This document shows, piece after piece, positions 26,860 through 35,529 of a stretch of DNA of 64,000 nt. Made by a program: the position numbers and the translations under genes. The stretch is from an uncultured Flavobacteriaceae bacterium (GTDB lineage: Bacteria > Bacteroidota > Bacteroidia > Flavobacteriales > Flavobacteriaceae), in assembly GCA_937944485.1 (NCBI GenBank), contig CALDYU010000002.1:186001-250000 (forward strand), in the 5' to 3' direction. The notes beneath the pieces are model-generated. The model did no database searches. It saw only the letters and a list, made by a program, of their open reading frames with translations, and was not told where the DNA came from. Each line of letters begins with the position of its first letter. Position 1 is the first letter of the stretch.

Positions 26860-27576
26860 ATGAAACTTGATATATTAGCTTTTGGTGCACATCCAGATGA
26901 TATAGAGCTAGGAGCGGGAGCGACCATCGCAAAAGAAATTTCGCTGGGAAAGAAGGTTGGTGCGGTTGATTTAACACGCGGAGAATTAGGTACAAGAGGT
27001 TCAGCGGAAATTAGAGATCATGAGGCTGCTGCTGCTGCAAAAATTTTAGGTTTATCGATCAGAAAAAATTTAACTTTTGCAGATGGTTTTTTTGTGAATG
27101 ATAGAATCCATCAAACTGAAGTTATTAAGATGATTCGAAAATATCGTCCTGAAGTTGTGCTATGTAATGCGATTGAAGACCGACATATCGATCACGCCAA
27201 AGGAAGCAAATTGGTCAGTGATTCTTGTTTTTTAAGTGGATTGGTGAAATTTGAAACGCGGTTAGAGGGTCAAAATCAAGAAGCTTGGCGACCCAAACGG
27301 GTGTATCACTATATACAATGGAAAAATTTAGAACCTGACTTTATAGTTGATGTTACGGGTTTTATTGATAAAAAGATAGCCGCTATAATGGCTTATGGTT
27401 CTCAATTTTTTGATCCTAAAAGCACAGAACCCGAAACACCTATAAGCAATAAAAATTTTATTGACAGTGTAACCTATAGATCAAGAGATTTAGGCCGATA
27501 CATTAATGTTGCGCATGCTGAAGGTTTTACAGTAGAACGGTATGCTGCGGTTAATAGTTTAGACGATTTGATTTAA
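26860..27576 (+). CDS. bshB1: Bacillithiol biosynthesis deacetylase BshB1
   Basis: Zinc-dependent deacetylase of 238 aa that removes acetate from GlcNAc-malate to give GlcN-malate, the second step of bacillithiol synthesis, in the cytosol. The PIG-L/LmbE motifs are AFGAHPDDIELGAGAT (His11, Asp13, Asp14) and DRHIDHAKGSKL (second metal motif). VDLTRGELGTRGSAEIRDHEA matches BshB1 closely. The end overlaps the convergent TPR-kinase gene by 4 nt. This is the second PIG-L family gene in the window; it is far shorter and not secreted, unlike the one at 12.9-15.4 kb. Confidence 0.94.
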   Translation: MKLDILAFGAHPDDIELGAGATIAKEISLGKKVGAVDLTRGELGTRGSAEIRDHEAAAAAKILGLSIRKNLTFADGFFVNDRIHQTEVIKMIRKYRPEVVLCNAIEDRHIDHAKGSKLVSDSCFLSGLVKFETRLEGQNQEAWRPKRVYHYIQWKNLEPDFIVDVTGFIDKKIAAIMAYGSQFFDPKSTEPETPISNKNFIDSVTYRSRDLGRYINVAHAEGFTVERYAAVNSLDDLI

Positions 27577-29669
27577 CTAGCTTGCTCGTATTTTTTATTA
27601 ATCTTGGGTAAGGTGAAATAGAAACAGGTTCCTTTTCGCGACGTACTTTTAACCCAAATAGTACCGTTGTTATTTTCGATCATTTCTTTACACAAGGTCA
27701 ACCCTAGTCCAGTGCCTTTTTCATTATTTGTTCCGTAAGTAGTGAGGTTTGAATTTTTTGCAAATATTTTTTCTTGTGCTTCTTTATCAATGCCAATTCC
27801 AGTGTCTTGAATAGCTACTTCCCAGTAGGCTTCTTTTTCGATTGCTTTTATTGTAATTAATCCATCCTTAGGTGTAAATTTCAGAGCGTTGCTTAAAAGG
27901 TTTCTAATGACGATGTCTATCTGATCTGGATCTGACCAAGCCATGGTGTTAATAGCTACTTGGCTAACAATTTTAATAGACTTGTTCTCTGCTATTTCTG
28001 AAAGTAAATTAATATTTTCTTTAACAATGTTTTCGAGGCACACCATTGAAGGTTTGGTTACGGCTCCTTTCATTTGTGTTTGACCCCAAGAAAGTAAATT
28101 ATTGAGGGTAAACGATATGTGGTCAATATCAGCACCTAATTTTGGAATAAGTTCTAAAAAATCTTTTTGCTCTATTTCTTCGTTTCTCAAGAGCTGTAAA
28201 ACGCCTCTAAAAGCACCAATTGGCCCTCTTAAATCATGTCCTATAATAGAGAATAATTTGTCTTTAGTCTCATTTATTTCTCGTAATTCATGTTGATTCT
28301 TTTCTAGAGCGACTGTTTTGTTATTTAATGCAATGTTTAGCTTTTTTTGAATATTGCCACTGCGTTTCACTAATAAAGTAATTGTCATCAATACTAGTAA
28401 AATGAAAATAGAGACATAGATATAATTTTTTTGCTTCGCCAGAGCTTTTTCGTTTTCTGCGATAAGTGCCTTTTTTTGTTGCTCATGACCTAATTTGGTT
28501 TTAAGCATTATCAAACTCTTTTTAGTCTCATTTTTAGCAATAGTATCAGATAGTTCTTGATATAATTCGTGATATGCAAGTGCTTCAAGATAAGCTTCTC
28601 TAGTCTTATTAATTTTATATAATGTTTTTGAAGCTTTTCGAATACCTTCATTAATACTCAATCGTTCGGACATATCTAAGGTTCGAACGGCATATTTTTC
28701 GGCAATGCTGTCCTTTCCTAACCCTAAATTTGCTTCTGAAAGTCCATGTAATAAGTCTATTTCAGAACGTTCATCATGAATTATTTTTTGGTGCAAATTC
28801 TCACTTTGTTTATACCAAAAAAGAGCCCATTTATATTTGCGTTGTTCGAGATATATTTTTCCTTTCGTTGTATAACCATAGGCAAGCCAATCCATATCTT
28901 CGTGCTTTTCAAAAGAGGCAATGCAGGCATTGGCATTAAACATAGCGTATTCTAAATCTCCTTTTTGGGCATACAAATATGCCATATTACTTTGAGTATA
29001 CGCAACAAATAGTTCGTCATCAATCTTCTCGTTAAGTTTTTTGACAATCTTGAAGTGGGCTAAAGATTGTTCATAATCTTTTTGTGTTGCATACAACATG
29101 GCTATGTTTTCATTAATTATAGATAGCCATTTTGCATCTTCATTTTGTCTAGCAATTTCTATTGCCTCTAGCCAAGTTTGCAATGCTTTTTCGTAATTAC
29201 CTTGATATTCGTACTCACTGGCTAAACTATTTTGACATTCTAATACCAGATTTTGATGAGCTGTGGTTAGGGCTAATTCTAATGCCTCGCCATAATAGGA
29301 AGAACCTTTATTATAATCACCGTTGTCTGAATAATAATCACCCAAACCTATAAGTGCTCGAATTTCTCCTTCTTTATAATTGTGCGCTTTACTATGTTTT
29401 AAAGCTTTGTTGGAGAGCAACAATACACTATCTAGACTATAAAAACGTATTTCAACAGCTAATTTGTTAAGTAGGTTGATGTATATGGTATCTCTTGGAT
29501 TGAAATTATTTTTTGATTCTAGCTTATTAAGCTCTGATTTAATACTGTCTTTCTGTATTTCATCTGCTTTTAACGTAATAGAAAATAGGAATGTCAACAA
29601 TAGAAAAATGGTTAAATTCCTATTATAACGGTAAGTGAAGTTGGTCTTGTATTTTTTTGAAAACGGCAT
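27573..29669 (-). CDS. TPR-containing sensor histidine kinase
   Basis: Membrane-bound kinase of 698 aa. An N-terminal signal/anchor (about 17-36), then five or more tetratricopeptide repeats (about 60-350; for example ALIGLGDYYSDNGDYNKGSSYYGEALELA) facing the periplasm, a coiled coil, one transmembrane helix (about 415-435), a HisKA domain with phosphoacceptor motif FSIIGHDLRGPIGAF, and HATPase_c (NLLSNALKFTPKDG, DTGIGI, GTGLGLTLCKEMI). No response regulator is next to it. Such TPR kinases are common in Flavobacteriia and their signals are unknown. Confidence 0.93.
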   Translation of the reverse strand: MPFSKKYKTNFTYRYNRNLTIFLLLTFLFSITLKADEIQKDSIKSELNKLESKNNFNPRDTIYINLLNKLAVEIRFYSLDSVLLLSNKALKHSKAHNYKEGEIRALIGLGDYYSDNGDYNKGSSYYGEALELALTTAHQNLVLECQNSLASEYEYQGNYEKALQTWLEAIEIARQNEDAKWLSIINENIAMLYATQKDYEQSLAHFKIVKKLNEKIDDELFVAYTQSNMAYLYAQKGDLEYAMFNANACIASFEKHEDMDWLAYGYTTKGKIYLEQRKYKWALFWYKQSENLHQKIIHDERSEIDLLHGLSEANLGLGKDSIAEKYAVRTLDMSERLSINEGIRKASKTLYKINKTREAYLEALAYHELYQELSDTIAKNETKKSLIMLKTKLGHEQQKKALIAENEKALAKQKNYIYVSIFILLVLMTITLLVKRSGNIQKKLNIALNNKTVALEKNQHELREINETKDKLFSIIGHDLRGPIGAFRGVLQLLRNEEIEQKDFLELIPKLGADIDHISFTLNNLLSWGQTQMKGAVTKPSMVCLENIVKENINLLSEIAENKSIKIVSQVAINTMAWSDPDQIDIVIRNLLSNALKFTPKDGLITIKAIEKEAYWEVAIQDTGIGIDKEAQEKIFAKNSNLTTYGTNNEKGTGLGLTLCKEMIENNNGTIWVKSTSRKGTCFYFTLPKINKKYEQAS

Positions 29670-29898
29670 TTAGCAAACGAAATTAATCTTGCAATGCGTT
29701 TTTTTCTAATTTATGTTGTGAAAAGCCTTGAAAAAGATGTGACACCCTTTAAAGTATAGTTCTTAAAAGTAGTTGGTGTCTAGTATTTATATAAATCAAT
29801 ACTAATTTTAAATAGGAGTGAGGCTAAAAATCAACTTATCATTTTTGCGAATGGAAGTTTGGAACAAAAAAAATAGCACGATTTTTAGAAGCTTTTAT

Positions 29899-29930
29899 TT
29901 TGAAAGATCCCTCAAAAAAAATTACATTTG
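29899..29930 (+). promoter_or_regulatory. Promoter of tRNA-His
   Basis: TTTG (29899-29902), a 20-bp spacer and TACATTTG (29923-29930), an ideal Bacteroidota housekeeping promoter. Predicted start near 29937, nine bases before the tRNA. Confidence 0.75.
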
Positions 29931-29945
29931 CCATCGCTAACAAAT

Positions 29946-30020
29946 GGTGGTTGTAGCTCAGCTGGTTAGAGCGCTGGTTTGTGGTACCAGAAGTCGCCGG
30001 TTCGAACCCGGTCTTCCACC
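29946..30020 (+). tRNA. tRNA-His (GTG)
   Basis: A complete cloverleaf with anticodon GTG at 29981-29983: D stem GCTC/GAGC, anticodon stem CTGGT/ACCAG with loop TTGTGGT, T loop TTCGAAC. An extra G (29946) pairs with C73 (30020), the histidine identity pair. CCA is not encoded. The acceptor stem read as GTGGTTG against CTTCCAC has T opposite T at positions 5:68 and 6:67, an unusual weak spot. It stands alone and is followed by a strong terminator. Confidence 0.95.
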
Positions 30021-30027
30021 CAAAATT

Positions 30028-30059
30028 AAAGCCTTATCGTCTACGATAAGGCTTTTTTT
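30028..30059 (+). terminator. Rho-independent terminator after tRNA-His
   Basis: 12-bp perfect stem (AAAGCCTTATCG / CGATAAGGCTTT) with a 4-nt loop TCTA, running straight into a T tract ending at 30059. It probably works in both directions, also for the convergent M28 peptidase gene that ends at 30080. Confidence 0.9.
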
Positions 30060-30079
30060 GTGAAAACAATTACTGTGTA

Positions 30080-31645
30080 TTATTTTGCTCCTTTATCTAC
30101 CACCACGCGCTGTGCTCTATTGGCAACTTCCCAGGCTGTATAAAAAATTAACCGAGTTCTATTTTGTAGAAGATCATAATTTATTTTATCTGGGGTATCT
30201 CCCGGGCGATGATAATCGTCATGAGTACCGTTAAAGTAAAATATTATTGGAATGTTATTTTTGGCGAAATTATAGTGATCACTTCTATAATAAAATCGAT
30301 TGGGGTCATTTTCGTCATTATACGTATAATCTAACTCAATATTCATATACTTTTGATTTACCATTTCTGATAGTTCATGCAAATCTGTACTTAATTTATC
30401 AGAACCGATAAGGTAGATGTAATTCCGATCACCTTCACGTTTAGGATCAATACGCCCAATCATATCAATATTTAAATTCGCAACCGTATTTTCAAGCGGA
30501 AAAATCGGATCATTATCTGTATAGTATTGCGATCCTAGCAAGCCTTTCTCTTCTCCGGTAACATGTAAAAACACAATTGATCGTTTAGGTCCGTTACCTG
30601 CATCAGCGGCCTTTTTAAAGGCTTCAGCTATTTCCAATAATGCTACCGTGCCTGAGCCGTCATCATCAGCCCCATTGTTAATTTCTCCATCATCATTGAC
30701 CCCAATATGATCTAAATGAGATGAAATTACAACATACTCTTCTGGCTTCTCAGCACCTTTGAGCACAGCAACTACATTTTCAGAGTCAATTTCTTCAGAA
30801 TTACTAATTGCCATTGATTCAGCAGTAATTGAAAGAACTTTTGGCGAAGCGCTTTCATCTATATCTGAAACAATTGACTTGGCCATTTCCGTATTCATAA
30901 TGCCCACAAATGGGCTTTCTTTTTCACTTTTCACACTCATACTACCACCATCAGAATTTACTGAACGGTTGTAATAGGCAGCGATTCTCGGGTAAAAACT
31001 AGGGGCATAAACCAACATTCCCGTTGCACCCTTTTCGTCAGCCAACTTAATTTTACTTTCTAATACGGCATTATCGCTTCCCCACTTAGAAGCTTCTGAG
31101 GTGCCTGATAACGTGTACATTCCATCCGCGTTTTTTGGTTCCCCAGATTTAAAGACGACAAGTTTGCCAGTTACATCTAAATCTTTATAGTCTGAATAAC
31201 CACCTTCTTCGATACCATAACCCACATAGATTATATTATCGAAGGAAGTTTCAGATGCACCGAAACTAATAAAATCTGTTCCTATAGTGTATTCGGTTGA
31301 ACCAACTTTCATTGTTCCTGTAGGTAATTTAGATACTTCAAGAGGAACTTTCTGAAAATAATCTCCATCTTTCTTGGCGGCAGGTATCCCTAATTTTTCA
31401 TATTCATTTTTTAAGTAAGCAACAGCTTTCTTTTGCCCCTCCGTACCAGTTTCTCGACCCTCATATTCATCTGAGGCATAAATAAAAAGATGTTTTTTTA
31501 AATCTTCTTCTGTGATTGTTTCTGCAATGGAAGATGCAGTTACTGTAACGGTACTATTTTCCTTAACTGTTTTCGAAACCGTTTGTTGCGACGAATTACA
31601 GGCCATTGTTAAGGCAACGACACCTAGTATAATTTTTTTCATCAA
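30080..31645 (-). CDS. M28 family zinc metallopeptidase lipoprotein
   Basis: Aminopeptidase of 521 aa attached to the membrane by a lipid (signal peptide MMKKIILGVVALTMAC, lipobox TMAC). A protease-associated (PA) domain (about 110-280) is inserted before the catalytic M28 core, which has zinc motifs SSHLDHIG, NGADDDGSGTVALLEIA, the catalytic EE in TGEEKGLLGS, NIDMIGRID and the last ligand in YYRSDHYNFAKNNIPIIF. Such enzymes free N-terminal residues from peptides outside the cytosol. Preceded by a promoter with -7 TATTTTTG (31676-31669) and -33 TTTG (31702-31699). Confidence 0.93.
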   Translation of the reverse strand: MMKKIILGVVALTMACNSSQQTVSKTVKENSTVTVTASSIAETITEEDLKKHLFIYASDEYEGRETGTEGQKKAVAYLKNEYEKLGIPAAKKDGDYFQKVPLEVSKLPTGTMKVGSTEYTIGTDFISFGASETSFDNIIYVGYGIEEGGYSDYKDLDVTGKLVVFKSGEPKNADGMYTLSGTSEASKWGSDNAVLESKIKLADEKGATGMLVYAPSFYPRIAAYYNRSVNSDGGSMSVKSEKESPFVGIMNTEMAKSIVSDIDESASPKVLSITAESMAISNSEEIDSENVVAVLKGAEKPEEYVVISSHLDHIGVNDDGEINNGADDDGSGTVALLEIAEAFKKAADAGNGPKRSIVFLHVTGEEKGLLGSQYYTDNDPIFPLENTVANLNIDMIGRIDPKREGDRNYIYLIGSDKLSTDLHELSEMVNQKYMNIELDYTYNDENDPNRFYYRSDHYNFAKNNIPIIFYFNGTHDDYHRPGDTPDKINYDLLQNRTRLIFYTAWEVANRAQRVVVDKGAK

Positions 31646-31668
31646 TTTATATCTAATGGGTAAGTTGT

Positions 31669-31702
31669 CAAAAATAGTGAAAACTTCAATAAAGTAATCA
31701 AA
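31669..31702 (-). promoter_or_regulatory. Promoter of the M28 peptidase gene
   Basis: On the minus strand TTTG (31702-31699), 22-bp spacer and TATTTTTG (31676-31669). Predicted transcription start near 31662, 17 nt before the ATG. Confidence 0.6.
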
Positions 31703-31759
31703 CTATTGATGATACCTAGTTCAATTTATGATTAGGCCTTGAAACAGGGATGCAAAAGA

Positions 31760-32620
31760 TTATAAGAAAACATCGTTTTGAGCCCTTTTTCGGTATTTCG
31801 AAGCTACAACACCTTTATTTGACTTGAACTTTCTATTGAAATTTGATATTGATTTGAAGCCCGAAAATTCAGAAATCTCAGCAATCGAGAGATCTGATTT
31901 ATTTTGAAGTAGCTGACAGGCATGTTCAATTCGAAGCTCGTTTAAGAATTGAAAAAAAGTTTTGTTGGTGCGTTGTTTAAAAAATTTACAGAATGCATTC
32001 GGAGTCATATATAATAGGTCTGATATTGTTTTCAGCTTGATATCTTCATTAAACCTACGCAGGGCATAGTCAAAAACAACCTGTAGTCGTTCACCAGCTA
32101 TATGCCCAGTCACTTTTGGGTAAACGAACTCCGATAATGGTTTTTTACTAGAATTGCATAAAATTTGTAATAACTGCAGAAATAATATTAATCGACTAGC
32201 CTTTTTTGTTTGACACAGAAGTTGCATTCGGGAGTAGACCTCATTTATATTTGACAGTAGTTGAAATCCTTTATTCGATATTTGAAAAAATGGTTTAAGA
32301 TCATCTAGATCAGGCAGCGTAAAGAAGTTTTTCCCAAAAGTTGATTCTGTGAAGAACAAAGAAATCATGTGAACCTCTCTATTCTTACTATTTTCATTTT
32401 TGAATAAATGGGGGGTATTCGAACCTATGACGAAAAAATCGCCATTTTTAAAAGGGTGAATGCTATCACCAACCACCAACTTGCCAGTTCCATTTACAAT
32501 TAAGCTCAACTGAATTTCATTATGCTGATGAAGATCCGTATAAAAGGTATGAGAGCGGGTTTCTTGAACGATTAAATTTTCATGAAATGGCTTCGCAACT
32601 AAAAAAGTTTGAACTCTCAT
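31760..32620 (-). CDS. AraC family transcriptional regulator
   Basis: Regulator of 286 aa from the ATG at 32620 (MRVQTFLVAKPF); the longer frame from 32707 would begin with 29 hydrophobic residues and eat into the operator, so it is rejected. N-terminal cupin ligand domain (LHQHNEIQLSLIVNGTGKLVVGDS ... GDFFVIGSNTPHLF), C-terminal double helix-turn-helix (about 180-280; KTISDLLYMTPNAFCKFFKQRTNKTFFQFLNELRIEHACQLL ... SIAEISEFSGFKSISNFNRKFKSNKG). Divergent from the hydroxyproline operon with a 135-bp gap holding direct repeats, so it is probably its activator, with hydroxyproline or an intermediate as ligand. Confidence 0.92.
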   Translation of the reverse strand: MRVQTFLVAKPFHENLIVQETRSHTFYTDLHQHNEIQLSLIVNGTGKLVVGDSIHPFKNGDFFVIGSNTPHLFKNENSKNREVHMISLFFTESTFGKNFFTLPDLDDLKPFFQISNKGFQLLSNINEVYSRMQLLCQTKKASRLILFLQLLQILCNSSKKPLSEFVYPKVTGHIAGERLQVVFDYALRRFNEDIKLKTISDLLYMTPNAFCKFFKQRTNKTFFQFLNELRIEHACQLLQNKSDLSIAEISEFSGFKSISNFNRKFKSNKGVVASKYRKRAQNDVFL

Positions 32621-32665
32621 AAATAGTATAATATTATTCTTAATACAATAAAAATACATTATAAA

Positions 32666-32697
32666 TGGATAAAATATGCTCAATTTTGGATAAAATA
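32666..32697 (+). promoter_or_regulatory. Two direct repeats: probable AraC-type operator
   Basis: TGGATAAAATA occurs exactly at 32666-32676 and 32687-32697, 21 bp start to start, two turns of the helix on the same face, as for AraC-family activators. With the -7 element at 32726 the near repeat falls at about -53 to -43 of the predicted start. Confidence 0.7.
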
Positions 32698-32725
32698 AAA
32701 CTAACATTTCCTCTTAATTAGGGCT

Positions 32726-32733
32726 TATTTTTG
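32726..32733 (+). promoter_or_regulatory. -7 element of the hydroxyproline operon
   Basis: TATTTTTG matches TAnnTTTG; predicted transcription start near 32740, about 16 nt before the first ATG. No TTTG sits at -33, which fits dependence on the AraC-type protein bound just upstream. Confidence 0.6.
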
Positions 32734-32755
32734 TGATGAATTAATACGAAACAGA

Positions 32756-33670
32756 ATGAAAGTAAATTGGAATGGTGTAATGCCAGCGGTTACAACGAAG
32801 TTCACTGAAAATGATAAGTTAGATATGAAAATGTTCGCTATCAATATTAGCGCTCAAATTGAGGCTGGAGTAAGTGGAATTGTATTGGGGGGTACCCTAG
32901 GAGAAGCAAGCACACTAGTTGCTGATGAAAAGCGCATATTAATTGAAGAAACGGTGAGAATTGCTAATAAAAGAGTTCCTGTTATTATAAATATTGCAGA
33001 GCAATCTACCAGAGACGCGGTTGATGCAGCTGCTAAGGCTCAACAGTATGGTGCTGACGGATTGATGATGCTTCCACCAATGCGTTATAAAGCAGACGAT
33101 TTTGAAACGGTACATTATTTCAAAACTATATCAAGTAGTACCGATCTTCCGATTATGATTTATAATAATCCAGTAGATTATAAAATAGAAGTAACCCTAC
33201 CCATGTTTGATGAATTATTGCAGCATAAAAATATTCAAGCTGTAAAAGAATCGACCAGAGATATTTCTAATATTACACGAATTAGAAATTGTTTTGGTGA
33301 TCGATTGAAAATATTATGTGGCGTTGATACATTGGCCTTAGAAAGTATAGCTGCTGGGGCGGATGGATGGGTTGCCGGACTCGTTTGTGCTTTTCCCGAA
33401 GAAACCGTAGCTATTTGTAACTTGGTGAAAGCAAACCGTATTGCTGAAGCATTGGAAATATATCGTTGGTTTATGCCCCTCCTAGAGTTAGATATTAGCC
33501 CACAATTAGTGCAAAATATAAAATTGGCTGAAGTGGGTACTGGCCTTGGAACCGAATTTGTACGCGAACCTCGATTACCACTCCGAGGAGCTGAACGTAA
33601 ACGCGTTCAAAAGATTATCGATGATGGTTTGAAAACCAGGCCCAATTTACCCGATTATAAATCACTATAA
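32756..33670 (+). CDS. DHDPS/NAL family aldolase, likely 1-pyrroline-4-hydroxy-2-carboxylate deaminase
   Basis: Class I aldolase-fold enzyme of 304 aa. Schiff-base Lys164 (QAVKEST), Tyr136 (IMIYNNPV) and the GGTLGEASTL loop (45-53) are the DHDPS-family catalytic features. In the trans-4-hydroxyproline pathway a member of this family deaminates and dehydrates cis-4-hydroxy-D-proline-derived pyrroline to 2-oxoglutarate semialdehyde; all other steps are encoded in the next 6 kb, so that role is assigned by context. True dihydrodipicolinate synthase is less likely because this gene is in a catabolic, AraC-regulated operon. First gene of the operon. Confidence 0.85.
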   Translation: MKVNWNGVMPAVTTKFTENDKLDMKMFAINISAQIEAGVSGIVLGGTLGEASTLVADEKRILIEETVRIANKRVPVIINIAEQSTRDAVDAAAKAQQYGADGLMMLPPMRYKADDFETVHYFKTISSSTDLPIMIYNNPVDYKIEVTLPMFDELLQHKNIQAVKESTRDISNITRIRNCFGDRLKILCGVDTLALESIAAGADGWVAGLVCAFPEETVAICNLVKANRIAEALEIYRWFMPLLELDISPQLVQNIKLAEVGTGLGTEFVREPRLPLRGAERKRVQKIIDDGLKTRPNLPDYKSL

Positions 33671-33673
33671 TAA

Positions 33674-33940
33674 ATGCTAGAAATTCGCCCAAGTTGTGAA
33701 AATTGCAACAAAGCTTTAGCCTATGATTCTACAGAGGCAATGATTTGTACTTTTGAATGTACTTTTTGCAGTGAATGTGTTGATGGCGTATTGCAAAAAG
33801 TTTGCCCTAATTGTGGAGGAGATTTTGCCAAAAGGCCAATACGACCGAAAGCTTTGTTAGAAAAATACCCTGCCTCAACAGAGGTAATTCATAAACCAGT
33901 TGATATAGATGCACACCTAAAACGTATAAAGAATAGATGA
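33674..33940 (+). CDS. DUF1272 zinc-ribbon protein
   Basis: Protein of 88 aa with paired Cys motifs: CENCNK (8-13), CTFECTFCSECV and CPNCGG, enough for one or two zinc sites, then a Lys/Arg-rich tail. This matches DUF1272. It lies 3 bp after the deaminase and overlaps the dehydrogenase by 4 nt (ATGA), so it is firmly within the operon. Role unknown: not needed for the known chemistry; could be a regulatory or metal-handling accessory. Confidence 0.82.
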   Translation: MLEIRPSCENCNKALAYDSTEAMICTFECTFCSECVDGVLQKVCPNCGGDFAKRPIRPKALLEKYPASTEVIHKPVDIDAHLKRIKNR

Positions 33941-35520
33941 TTACAGGAAAAAATTATATTGGAAAACGATTATCAGGGAATGGCGCGAAAACTTTTAGAA
34001 CTTTCAATCCGTTATTGAATATTGAAAATGAACATGTATTTACTGAAGCTAGTATTGAAGAAATAAATGAAGCAGCTTTTTTAGCTACAGATGCTTATAA
34101 AGTTTACAACCAAAAATCAGGTGCAGAAAAAGCTGTTTTTCTTAACGCTATTGCTGACGAAATTTTAGCATTAGATACTAGTTTAATTAATACGTATTGT
34201 ACAGAATCAGGACTGCCAGAAGGAAGAGCATTGGGGGAGCGAGGAAGAACAATAAGTCAATTAAGAGCTTTTGCAAAAGTATTGGAAGAGGGATCGTGGG
34301 TTGAGGCTATTATTGATACAGCAATACCTGAAAGAGAACCGATACCTAAAGTAGATTTGCGTAAAATGTTAGTGCCTTTAGGGCCTGTGGTAGTTTTTGG
34401 TGCAAGTAATTTTCCACTGGCTTTTTCAACTGCCGGAGGCGATACAGCGGCGGCATTGGCCGCTGGTTGCCCAGTAATCGTAAAGTCTCACCCGTTACAT
34501 GCCGGAACTGGTGAATTAGTATCTTCAGCTATTATTAAAGCTGTTGAGACTACAGGTATGCCAAATGGCGTGTTTTCAAATTTGAATAGTAGTGGTATTG
34601 AAGTTGGCGTACAATTGGTACAACATCCTGATGTAAAGGCAGTCGGGTTTACTGGGAGTATTCGCGGAGGTCGTGCACTTTTCGATCTTGCTTCACAACG
34701 TGCGGAGCCAATTCCAGTTTTTGCTGAAATGGGCAGTATCAATCCTGTTATTATGCTTCCAAATGCCTTAAAAGATAGGGCTGCTGAATTAGCTAAAACC
34801 TATGCAAATTCTATTACCGTTGGTTCGGGTCAGTTTTGCACAAACCCTGGTTTGCTGCTTGGTCTTAAAGGAGAAGATTTTGATAACTTCACGAAATCTC
34901 TTGCTGATGAAATTGTTGAAATTGAACCATCGTGTATGTTGCATCCAGATATAATTAGTGCTTATGAAAAAAATAAACATTCAGCCATTTCACATGAAGG
35001 TTTGGTTGTTGCAGCAGATTACGGATCGGAAATAGCTGTAAATCATGCGCGTCAAGCAATTGTAACCGTTGCCGGTAAAACTTTCTTAGCAAATAAAAAT
35101 TTACATCAAGAAGTATTTGGTCCATTTTCAATGTTGGTGCAATGCGAAGACGCTAAAGAATTAGAAGCGATTATTTCAAACATGGAGGGTCAATTAACAG
35201 GCACTATAATTTCAGACAACAACGAAGTAAGGGATTATTTTGGCATTGTTTCGGCATTACAAAATAGAGTAGGGCGTATTATTTTTAATGGTGTGCCTAC
35301 AGGAGTAGAAGTTTGTCCAGCAATGCAGCATGGTGGACCGTACCCTGCCTCAACCGATAGCCGGTTTACAGCAGTTGGTACGCAATCTATTAAAAGATGG
35401 GTACGACCTTTTAGTTTTCAGAATTGGCCAGACGCTTTATTACCAGATGAGTTAAAACGCTCTAATCCATTGGGTATTTCTAGAATAGTGAATGGAGAAC
35501 AAACTCGAAAAGGAAATTAA
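33937..35520 (+). CDS. Aldehyde dehydrogenase, likely 2-oxoglutarate semialdehyde (2,5-dioxovalerate) dehydrogenase
   Basis: NAD(P)+-dependent aldehyde dehydrogenase of 527 aa, the typical length of bacterial KGSADH (2,5-dioxovalerate dehydrogenase) proteins. Catalytic Cys301 (SGQFCTNPG), general base Glu264 (FAEMGSINP), cofactor loop GFTGSIRGG (237-245) and Asn158 (GASNFP). The sequence style (LGPVVVFGASNFPLAFSTAGGDTAAALAAG; MQHGGPYPAST) is that of the KGSADH group. It converts 2-oxoglutarate semialdehyde to 2-oxoglutarate, the last step to the TCA cycle. Confidence 0.9.
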   Translation: MITGKNYIGKRLSGNGAKTFRTFNPLLNIENEHVFTEASIEEINEAAFLATDAYKVYNQKSGAEKAVFLNAIADEILALDTSLINTYCTESGLPEGRALGERGRTISQLRAFAKVLEEGSWVEAIIDTAIPEREPIPKVDLRKMLVPLGPVVVFGASNFPLAFSTAGGDTAAALAAGCPVIVKSHPLHAGTGELVSSAIIKAVETTGMPNGVFSNLNSSGIEVGVQLVQHPDVKAVGFTGSIRGGRALFDLASQRAEPIPVFAEMGSINPVIMLPNALKDRAAELAKTYANSITVGSGQFCTNPGLLLGLKGEDFDNFTKSLADEIVEIEPSCMLHPDIISAYEKNKHSAISHEGLVVAADYGSEIAVNHARQAIVTVAGKTFLANKNLHQEVFGPFSMLVQCEDAKELEAIISNMEGQLTGTIISDNNEVRDYFGIVSALQNRVGRIIFNGVPTGVEVCPAMQHGGPYPASTDSRFTAVGTQSIKRWVRPFSFQNWPDALLPDELKRSNPLGISRIVNGEQTRKGN

Positions 35521-35529
35521 TTTAGGAAG

